Below, piece after piece: positions 45,496 to 54,084 of a stretch of 64,000 bases of DNA. The stretch lies in assembly GCA_040954595.2 (NCBI GenBank), contig JBECUI020000028.1, positions 248,001-312,000 on the forward strand, written 5' to 3'. Origin of the DNA: Balanoglossus misakiensis. Lineage: Eukaryota; Hemichordata. Both the position numbers and the translations under genes were made by a program. Numbering within the stretch: the stretch's first letter is position 1; the number at the start of each line of letters is the position of its first letter. The notes under the pieces are model-generated. The model saw only the letters and a list, made by a program, of their open reading frames with translations. It had not been told where the DNA came from and ran no database searches.

Positions 45496-48400
45496 TGCAA
45501 ACTTGTAAATATTTAAATGTTATCTGAAAAAAATGATAGTTAGAATTGTATGTAGCAATATCAGTGATGTAATGGTTGGAGTTCTGACACTACAGGTAGC
45601 CATGGCAACAGTTTAGATGGAGACTGCTGGTAGCCATGGCAACAGTTATGTCAATAATGTCATGTAAATATTCATATTTTCGGAGGATGTGATGTGTAGA
45701 GTTTTGGCACTTGTGGTGTCTAATAAAATGTATTTTTAAATAGAACTAGCATCATCTTGTGTGCTTTCAACCCCTATGATATAATGGAATGACAGACACC
45801 CCCTCTCCCCCTAAAAAGTTGATTTAGTCAGTACCTACGGTATAAATGGATACAGATCTTCCATGTAGTTGGGAAAAGATGTTTGGTTTTTAAACCTCTT
45901 TATTGTGAAACAAAAACAGTGAATTTTATTTGTGGGCTGAGGTCAAAGGTCATATGTCACATTCAATGGGCCACAAATGCCATTTCCAGGTGTAAGTTCA
46001 TAGTGAGCGGCACACATATGAAAAGAGGAGTACAGGTACTATCAAAAAACGACAAAAAATAAAAATCGAAAAATCCATGCATAAGGGCCCTTTTCCCTTG
46101 CGGCGGCCCATTTCTCGTCTGTCTTTTTTTTTTATTCAGTTTTTGAGAAGTACCGACAAACTGTCCACAATGAAGCGGTCAAATCCATGGATGATGCATT
46201 AAACGAGGTATGACATTTCACCACCCAAAAACAACTAAATAAATGTTATTTGATATTTTTATCATGCCACATTTTATCCGTGTGTTCATATAGGCCTAAT
46301 ACATTTTGTTTTTGAATCCAATTTCAGGAAATCGCATCGGAAGACCGCACCATTAAGCTGGGGATTGAAAATATGAGCGATGCATGACACGGTACATGAA
46401 AGAATGCACAAAACTCTGACATAGTTGTACTTGGTGACATGTATGTAACAACTTTTCGTTAGAAATAACATTTTTCATCTCTATGGCAATGATGGTTATA
46501 TGTATGGTAATGTGTTACCCTTACACGCACTCAATCGCATCGCTATTTCTGTCGACAGTGAGTATTGTGTTTGGCATCAACACACTTCTCCGAACTGACA
46601 TGCCACATGCTTTGACGTATACTGTTATTGTAATATATGGCAATTTTGGATTAAATTCGAATAACTTTATTTGTAACTATTTTTCTTTGTTTTAGAACCC
46701 ATAAGTGCATCCATAAGAAGTTGGTCAGGAAGCACGATGACCCGTGTTCCCAAAGACACGAGATGGTTGGGATCAGGCGATTTTATAACTGGGCTGATGA
46801 AAAAGGTAAAACATAGTATTAACACGGTGCTTTCCCATCAGTATCAGTAAAATCCTTGCTAAATGTTTTTACAAAACTTGAGGCATGTACATGGACCACA
46901 TATAAAACGATAATTATAATTCTATGCAAGAAAATATGTCACACTGACAACCGGCTATTGCAAATGATTACATTTACAGGGGTTCCAATTTTAGTTCATG
47001 GCCACGACAACAACGCGTCTGTAAACAAATTCCTGCGAGAGGAAAGGCCAGATACCATCAGCAGCAACGACACATGGCATGGTAAGGCTTCATTCTTACT
47101 TGACAGGGGAAGGTGTAGCAGCAAAAACACTTTTGATCATCTGTAAACTTATAATTTGAAAGTGAATATGTGTATTCAGGTTTGTTTTCAAGGCAGAGTT
47201 GCATCAATCCAGGCACCATTAATTGATTCTGTTTCATCGTGTACACGTAGGCGAGGAGCTGTAACATCAATGCTTGTTTTTATTTTACAGTTACCAAGGC
47301 AATAGGCCGAGAGATGAAACGAGTAACCACGGGGACACAACGAAACATGAACGTAACCTGGCACCCTGAACTTGCAGATAAAGGTAAAATCACACACATT
47401 TTATGTTTTCTCAATCGCAATGTTAAGTTTTCACTTTTGGTCAGGTATCTGTGGTTACGAGTTTCTGTTTCATGTTCAGTTTTATGCGTTGAATATTTTT
47501 TTTTCTCTTATGCAGCTTTGAAAATGGAGATATTAAACGTAAAGCCATTTCGTTTGTGATAACAATTATTACAAATTCAACTATGTGTTCACCTCTCCAC
47601 AGGGGCCAATGTAAAGACACATTGCTACTGGGCCATGACACGGGCAAAACAACACCTTCTGGACAATGGCAACACAACCCGGGCACGAACCGAAGCAGCG
47701 GCGCTAATCCGAAAAAAATTAGACAATATTGTCGCTCATTATCAGGTAATTACCTTTGAATGAAACAAAAATAACTTTTTTGATTAAATAAAATAGTTGA
47801 AAATGTAACCATCGCCATCACACATTCTTTTAAAGTTATCTGTGGATGCCAACATCAGGACAAAACCGTGACTGTGCTTCTTAAATTCCATCAAATAGAC
47901 GGTACATGTTATCTTTTCGATCTGTAGGATAATCACGCTGGGTGTGACCCAAAATCGAGGTGTCGGAATAGCGCGAATTACGAAGCATCGTTCCGCCCAA
48001 TCAGGCAATCGAAAGCAGCTGACCTCCTGAGGCATGCAGTTAGAAAGACGCAGCTGTACAAGAAGCCAGAGAATTATGTTGATGTGAGTTTTTTAAGTAT
48101 TACATAGCATGAGGTAAATGTAGGTGTGCTTAGCTATGTGTATTGAATGACAATGTTTAGCTTGAAACACGATTTCAGAATACAGGTACATGTAGTTACA
48201 ATGTGCAGTGTTTGAACACCACCATGCAGCAGATAGAGCATAGCAGTATTTCTCTCAGGCTTTCTTGTACCGAGATTATGCTGTAGTTTTTGTCAGCTAT
48301 ATGCAGACACGATTATGGAAAACCAAAGTCTCTACTCTTTGTAAAGATTGTATTTTATTTTCCATTCTAGTGTAAAGACACACACTATGTTGAGAGCTTC

Positions 48401-48770
48401 AACAATGTTGCGCATCCCATTAAAAAAAAAACTCCTATAAATTCAGGAGTGATCTCACCTGTCTGGACTGGGTAAGTTTTATTTTATTTCCGAGTGTGTT
48501 CATGTTTTCCCCATGATAATTTACAATGTTTCTGTGCAAGCTTATCACTGACAAAACAATAAAATATGACGCAGAAGCGAAAGTGGTGTCAACCAATACC
48601 AGGAAGAGTCGGCGAGGAAGGCAGTACAGGAGGAGGTCTGAGCGCAGGGTATTGACGGAAAAAACAAGTCGTTGGAGGACCAATGTGTGGAGGCGTTTTG
48701 TCGAAGAAGTTTTTAGTGCCTCTCTGTAGAAACCCAGAGACGTATGCTCTAGTGCATACACATACCAAAC

Positions 48771-48792
48771 GGCCCTTATCAGGGCCACCACA
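48771..48792 (+). terminator. Histone-type 3'-end stem-loop
   Basis: GGCCCT-TATC-AGGGCC-ACCACA gives a six-base-pair stem, a four-base loop and the ACCA tail. It is preceded by ACCAAAC and followed by TCCTTCAAAAAGAGAA, a purine-rich histone-downstream-element-like stretch. Replication-dependent animal histone mRNAs end this way, bound by SLBP and U7 snRNP instead of being polyadenylated (established). The stem starts 41 bases after the stop at 48729, the usual distance. No histone coding sequence is visible upstream, so the signal appears attached to the transposase-like gene. A conventional AATAAA lies downstream at about 48898. Confidence 0.7.
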
Positions 48793-49796
48793 TCCTTCAA
48801 AAAGAGAACTACCGTAATCACCAAAACACTTCGTAATAAAAAATTAAAAAGAAATGCACAAATCATTACACAGGCACACATACTCACATATAAAAGTGAA
48901 TAAAGAAGTACACTACACACCCGAGGATATGACTTTGGTGTTATTTTAATGTACCATTCATTTTTGTCAAAAACAATCACCACTCAAAGAAAACTGCCAA
49001 AAATAAAGATGTATCGCATTATAATATGTACAATAATGTCGTCTCTTAAAAAACCTTAAACGGACTCTTAACTTCAGTGATGCCCGGATTTGATGAAATA
49101 TCGAAACGTACGGAAACGCAGAAAGTCAGTCAAAGAATTGTTTTGCTATCAATCACGTGATCTGGCCATGTGACCCACGGCGTTGTCATTTCCAAGTGAC
49201 GGGCAAGCAATATTTTGCCATTCAGTAAAAGATTTTTCCAAGTATGTTTTTATTTTAAAAACCGCCAGACACGTACCATGTATCAGGTATAATGCCTCCA
49301 CGCTATTGAAGTTGCCCGTCATCTGGATATTTGAATGCTAACGTAACTGTGCCTGAGCGTGCGTGCTGCTGTACACGGGCGCGACAGCTTCACGAGTGCA
49401 TATAGCCGCGCCTATAGGCCTATGTCGCAATAGCAATAGATAGGACTTTCTACCTGCAAATCATGACGCACCAAGTATCAAGACATGCTGCCAATCATTT
49501 ATAGTTTTGGTAATTCGACTTGTATTCCTTTCATGTGGAATTTTTGACAAGCATCTGAGCTCCCTTCAAAAATTACCGACGCCACGATCGCGATTGTCAG
49601 CAATTAAAACAATGCGGACATTTTCGCATCGTTCATTTCCGGGGATCAGTCTAGCTTGAACTGGGTTTGTATCGATGTCGATCTATAAACTTGATGATCG
49701 CGAATTCAGACATTTCAACGCCTATTTTGAGTAGCGATCCGCTCTCAAGTTGATAGGAAAATTATAGACAGGCCTGTGCCGAGCCGCCCCAGCCGT
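48793..49796. other. Intergenic region, no supported gene
   Basis: The minus strand holds a hydrophobic frame at about 48435-48983 that overlaps the 3' end above. I regard it as accidental. Nothing else is visible up to the minisatellite arm. Confidence 0.45.
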
Positions 49797-50298
49797 GCGC
49801 ATATGGAAAGCCACAGCTTAAGTCCATTGTTACCATTATATGATGCCCATACATCATTATACGACGCTCATACATCTTTATACAATGTGTATACATCATT
49901 ATACGCTGCTTGTGCAACCTTATACGATGTGAATACATCATTATACATTGCCCATACATCATTATACGACGCTCATACATCTTTATACAATGTGCATACA
50001 TCATTATACGCTGCTTGTGCATCGTTATACGCTGTGAATACACCATTATACATTGCCCATACATCATTATACGACGCTCATACATCTTTATACAATGTGC
50101 ATACATCATTATACGCTGCTTGTGCATCGTTATACGCTGTGAATACATCATTATACATTGCCCATACATCATTATACGCTGCCCATACATCTTTATACAA
50201 TGTGTATACAGCATTATACGCTGTGCATACATCATTATATGCTGTGCCTACATCATTATACGTCGCTCATTCACCATGATACTATGCCCGTTCAACAT
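49797..50298 (+). repeat. Left inverted arm: 21-bp minisatellite
   Basis: About 20 units of 21 bp such as CATACATCATTATACGACGCT follow a unique tip, GCGCATATGGAAAGCCACAG. Units are grouped into a 105-bp higher-order repeat of five variants. Because 21 is divisible by three, several frames stay open (HTSLYDA-type heptads), but this is a repeat, not a protein. The arm matches 63222-63748 in inverted orientation from tip to inner end (CCATGATACTATGCCC, TTCAACAT). Confidence 0.9.
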
Positions 50299-50660
50299 CT
50301 CAGATCTCAGAAACTACAAGTCTGATCACCTTTAAATTTGGCGTGCAGGTAGACTACCTTTTGTCCATCATTTTTGTAATTGGAAATTATGCTGTCAAAG
50401 TTGCAGGTTTTTTTTTTTTTTTTTTTTTTTTAAGAGGGCGCTCTGCATCTGTCATCCACGGAAACAGGGTTTGAACGCTCCGTGAGTTTTTTGACAAATT
50501 TTGTCATCGTACTGTTAAACTTGTTTACTGCGAAGTGTTCGGAGTGCAGTTTAACTACCTATGTAGCAGAAGTAACCTTTATTGTGTTACTATCTGGTCA
50601 TTTTTGGACGTTTGAAGGAGTTTTCAGTTTTGTCGTTACAACAAAGGAACCCCACCCAGT

Positions 50661-51947
50661 ATGGCGGCCGGCGCGGCGGGAGTCCGAAGCTACGCACAAG
50701 TCACCATGCCGTATGCAGACTCAGAAACTGCTGAGGACCACAAGTCCGTTCTATTTCTAAAACAATCAGATGTTGTTAGACCAGAGACCAAACAATGGTT
50801 AAAAGGTGAGGAGATCCTTGCTAGTATTGCTGAAGTAGTGCCAATTGAGAACATTGACGGCTTGCAGCGGATTCGTGGTCTCTGGAGAATTTACCCAAGG
50901 GACAATGCCGATAAGCTAATACTGAAGCAACATGGTTTGTCTTTACGTGGAAAAGCAATAGAACTTTGGGATAAGAATCCATTCAGGCGTGAGTTGCAAG
51001 AAGTTGGTGTCAAGATCATTGTGAAAGATTTGCCGTTGTCGTTAGATGACAGCGTCATCGGGAGCTCTTTGTCTGCGATAGGCCTGAAAACTAAATCTAG
51101 GCTTCTGCGGCAAAGATGGCGGGTGAACGGCAAACTCACCAATATTTGCAATGGGGACCGCATGGTTTTCGTTGAAAAACCATCCAAAGATCTACCGAAA
51201 TTTATTAAAGTCGGACCGTTTTCTGCAAGGCTTTTCAGTAGCTTGCAGAACAGAAACTCTGAGCAAGAAACAAAGTGTAACAAGTGCTTGCAACTTGGAC
51301 ATTTTAGCTACCAGTGCACAAATCCTTTGAAATGCAGACTTTGTTTCGGCAATGGGCACCTTGCAAAGGAATGTGTTAATGCCAAGTGTGAAAAGCAGGC
51401 CGAACAGGAGGTGGAAAGTGGTGTATGCGCGTTGATTACTCCCGCGACGGAGGCAGTAATTATCACATCGACGCCACAACAAAGCACCACACCTACAAGT
51501 GACGCAGGCATTCCAACGCCTTTATCTACATCTGCTGCAGAGCAGGCTTCGTCAGCTCATTGTGAGAGCCAACAGACGAGGGAGGCTACTACGAAGAGTG
51601 GATCGAACATAGGCAGTACTAGTCATGACACAGTGTGCAACGACCCATCATCCTCATCGAGACAACGAGCCTCGCAGCGGTCGATATCATCGTACTTTCC
51701 TGAGAAAAGGCGCGATCCAAGAATACAGAAACCGAAAGATTGTGATCAAGACGATTCCGTCGCTGCCGTCGCTGACACATCAGCGAATATCAGCGAGAGC
51801 GAGTCTGAACAGTACGTGGACTGTGACACAACAAAAGAGGAAATGTCCGATCTTTCACCGGAATCACCCGTGATTTTAACGCCGGCTTCCGGGACGACCA
51901 CGGACAATAGAAAGAGACGCAAGAGGAAGAGGAAACTAAAGAAATGA
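50661..51947 (+). CDS. LINE ORF1 protein with two CCHC zinc knuckles
   Basis: The product is 428 residues. The N-terminal 200 residues form an RRM-like, mixed alpha/beta segment (blocks LQRIRGLWRIYPRD and VKIIVKDLPLSLDD). Two CX2CX4HX4C knuckles follow at about 205-240, CNKCLQLGHFSYQC and CRLCFGNGHLAKEC. The tail is Ser/Thr-rich and low-complexity, and ends in a basic stretch (NRKRRKRKRKLKK). ORF1 proteins of this type bind the element RNA and act as chaperones in the retrotransposition particle (family knowledge). Its stop overlaps the ORF2 start in the sequence ATGA, which suggests termination-reinitiation. The frame is intact. Confidence 0.85.
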   Translation: MAAGAAGVRSYAQVTMPYADSETAEDHKSVLFLKQSDVVRPETKQWLKGEEILASIAEVVPIENIDGLQRIRGLWRIYPRDNADKLILKQHGLSLRGKAIELWDKNPFRRELQEVGVKIIVKDLPLSLDDSVIGSSLSAIGLKTKSRLLRQRWRVNGKLTNICNGDRMVFVEKPSKDLPKFIKVGPFSARLFSSLQNRNSEQETKCNKCLQLGHFSYQCTNPLKCRLCFGNGHLAKECVNAKCEKQAEQEVESGVCALITPATEAVIITSTPQQSTTPTSDAGIPTPLSTSAAEQASSAHCESQQTREATTKSGSNIGSTSHDTVCNDPSSSSRQRASQRSISSYFPEKRRDPRIQKPKDCDQDDSVAAVADTSANISESESEQYVDCDTTKEEMSDLSPESPVILTPASGTTTDNRKRRKRKRKLKK

Positions 51948-52383
51948 GTAACAAATTACATATTGTAACTTTAAATGTAAGAGGTCTAGGTAATTACTCT
52001 AAACGTAGAGATATCTTGCAATGGCTTAAACACCAGAAGGCGTCTTTTGCCGTTTTACAGGAAGTTTACGGTGAAAATATAAATATTGTTCAATGGGAAA
52101 AAGAATGGGGAGGTCGGATAATTATGTCGGAAGGAGCCAAAAATAGTAGAGGCGTCGCAATCTTTATTGCTAAACATTGTAATTTTCATATTGACAGTGT
52201 GTACAAAGATGACTCTGGTAGAATTGTTATTGTTAACGGTATGTACGAGAACATGGGTTTTTCAGTCAGTGGTGTCTATGCACCGAATGATGCTGTACAG
52301 AGAAATCGCTTTTTTGTCAACTTTATGAACATCATTCAGGTTAATTGTAAGTATGAACGCCTTATAATAGCCGGTGACTTTAA
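51944..52383 (+). pseudogene. LINE ORF2, 5' part: endonuclease N-terminal half
   Basis: It encodes the start of an APE-like endonuclease. Visible are the TLNVRGLG motif (metal-site Asn), VLQEVYG (catalytic-type Glu), VSGVYAPND and the IIAGDFN motif, at which the frame is cut by the piggyBac insertion. The insertion falls in the Asn codon of GDFN. The rest of ORF2 resumes at 58192 in the same frame when the element and one TTAA are ignored. As it stands it cannot make a full ORF2 protein. Confidence 0.85.
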
Positions 52384-52961
52384 CCCTAACGCTGTCGAGT
52401 CCGTAGCAGACCGCCCGATTTCCGGTGTGGGTAGAAGTCGGACGTTGGCGAGTGATGAACGACCGAATCGGTATGGATCGATATGATTCGCCGACCCGCT
52501 GGAGTCTCTAGGCGTTTGCGTGCGCTTCGCTATAACGTGTTGACTTTGAACTACCGTTTTGAGGGCAAAATCTGTTAGGACAGGAAAGTCTCGACAGGGT
52601 TATTTGCCTTGAACTACAAAGAGCACACTATCCTTAGAGGCAAATTCCGCCGGTCACCCCCGACCCTGGGGAGACCGTTTTTTTATGTGTCCGCAAAAAC
52701 GTACTCGACAGCGATGCATAGTTTTCCATAGCAGACGGTTCCACAACGACATAGGGTATCGACCTTTTCGATGGCCAGACGTGTCGGACGCACTCGTGGG
52801 TGCCTGTTTAGGAGAGTGCGTTTTGGGATCGACTCGGGAAAACATGACGATTTTTGCCGATGGTGCGAACCGATGACCGACGTCTTGGCGTGCGTGCGTC
52901 GCAGGCCATATCTTTCGCGACCGACTCGTAGCCTACAATTACTCGTGAAAGAAAACTTGGT

Positions 52962-53601
52962 ACGGACAGGCTTTGACGGGACTTGGCTTGCGTAGCCAGC
53001 GGCACAAGTGTGTAAAAAGCGACTGGGTGTGCATTTTGACGAAACGGCCGACGATGTTAACCGACTCGTCGTTTACACCCCGGTTCGCGACACATTGGAT
53101 CGGACAGGTTTTGACGGGACTTGGCTTTGCGTAGCCAGCGGCACGAGTGTGTAAAAAGCGACTGGGTGTGCATTTTGACGTAACGGCCGACGATGTAGAC
53201 CGACTCGTCGTTTACACCCCGGTTCGCGACACATTGGATCGGACAGGTTTTGACGGGACTTGGCTTTGCATAGCCAGCGGCACGAGTGTGTAAAAAGCGA
53301 CTGGGTGTGCATTTTGACGTAACGGCCGACGATGTAGACCGACTCGTCGTTTACACCCCGGTTCGCGACACATTGGATCGGACAGGTTTTGACGGGACTT
53401 GGCTTTGCGTAGCCAGCGGCACGAGTGTGTAAAAAGCGACTGGGTGTGCATTTTGACGTAACGGCCGACGATGTAGACCGACTCGTCGTTTACACCCCGG
53501 TTCGCGACACATTGGATCGGACAGGTTTTGACGGGACTTGGCTTTGCGTAGCCAGCGGCACGAGTGTGTAAAAAGCGACTGGGTGTGCATTTTGACGTAA
53601 A
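52962..53601. repeat. 139-bp tandem array near the piggyBac left end
   Basis: About four and a half copies of a unit containing GGATCGGACAGGTTTTGACG, CGTAGCCAGCGGCACGAGTG and GGCCGACGATGTAGACCGAC repeat every 139 bases (for example at 53097, 53236, 53375 and 53514). The first copy is more diverged. The array lies between the left terminus and the transposase promoter, where piggyBac elements usually carry subterminal repeats bound by the transposase. Open frames in it are by-products. Confidence 0.9.
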
Positions 53602-54036
53602 CAAAGCCGATGAATACGCTCTCGGTCCGGTGGGTTTTGCGTTACTCACCATTAGAGAACGACACAGTGTGCGGATGCCTGTAACACAGGCTGGTGAATT
53701 GGACGGGTGTGTGCCGTAACGGTTCCTCGGTGCTGCGTGTTACCGAGGGGTATGTACAGACACGGGCGAAAGGCGTGCCTTGCATTCGCGTAACATACGG
53801 GACATGAGTTCTGCTTAGGCCGGACAGATGCGAAATTTTAACGTCATGGTCGATCAATACTTTCGGTATTGTTACGCAAATTGCCGTTCCAGATTTCCAT
53901 TTCTGGCGGGAATTTTGAGGAGCCCCATAGGTCCGATTGCCTTCGGACATATTTTTGTGTCACGTGTTTGCGTACCTATATATTAGGCGTCCAATTAGAT
54001 GGGAGAACGCCTGTCACAGGTTCATGTGCGACTGCT

Positions 54037-54043
54037 TATAAAA
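54037..54043 (+). promoter_or_regulatory. TATA box of the piggyBac transposase gene
   Basis: TATAAAA lies 42 bases before the chosen ATG at 54085, in a context without another good TATA motif at that distance. It supports a short 5' untranslated leader and the start at 54085 rather than upstream in the same open frame. Confidence 0.6.
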
Positions 54044-54084
54044 GGGGTGTTTCGTGGACAGTTTTGTCAGTACCACTACAGACC

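Larger units (their letters stand above)
41570..46109 (+). mobile_element. Complete 4540-bp DNA transposon, 32-bp TIRs, ATTT duplication
   Basis: The left terminal repeat (41570-41601) begins GGGTCGCCGCAAGGG, continues AAAAGGGCCCTTATGCA, and is matched inverted at 46078-46109 with one mismatch (T to C at position 4). ATTT flanks both ends (41566-41569 and 46110-46113), giving a 4-bp target duplication. Inside is one three-exon plus-strand gene of a DUF7869-like family with its own AATAAA. The element lies wholly inside intron 2 of the gene at 40544-48729, in the same orientation, so it is younger than that gene's arrival. Its superfamily cannot be assigned by eye. Confidence 0.85.
40544..48729 (+). 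pseudogene. Decayed transposase-like gene interrupted by a nested transposon
   Basis: Exons fit GT-AG rules and phase: 40544-41075, 41207-41310, 46140-46207, 46328-46440, 46696-46805, 46980-47081, 47291-47383, 47603-47745, 47928-48083 and 48371-48471, with a basic C-terminal exon about 48541-48729 whose phase does not join cleanly. Landmarks are SSPYLPNGRLLVNYR, HGHDNNASVNKFLREE, SNDTWH, HCYWAMTRAKQHLLD and YVESFNNV. I recognise the pattern from unnamed repeated proteins of fish and cnidarians. The spaced acidic residues (D before H-G, D in GHDNN, D in NDTWH, E in ESFNN) suggest a DDE-type core (inference). Lesions are a frameshift near 40835, TGA at 41026 where tryptophan is expected, and TGA at 46385 and 46397 where arginine is expected. 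The 4.54-kb intron 2 contains a complete transposon. Confidence 0.7.

Noticed and set aside
48435-48983. 182-codon hydrophobic minus-strand frame
   Set aside because: It is antisense to the last exons and 3' end of the gene at 40544-48729. Hydrophobicity arises from A-rich plus-strand sequence.
52808-53652. Tandem frames at 139-bp spacing, superficially CRISPR-like or repeat-protein-like
   Set aside because: Head-to-tail copies without unique spacers, inside a piggyBac element in an animal genome. It is a satellite-like array.
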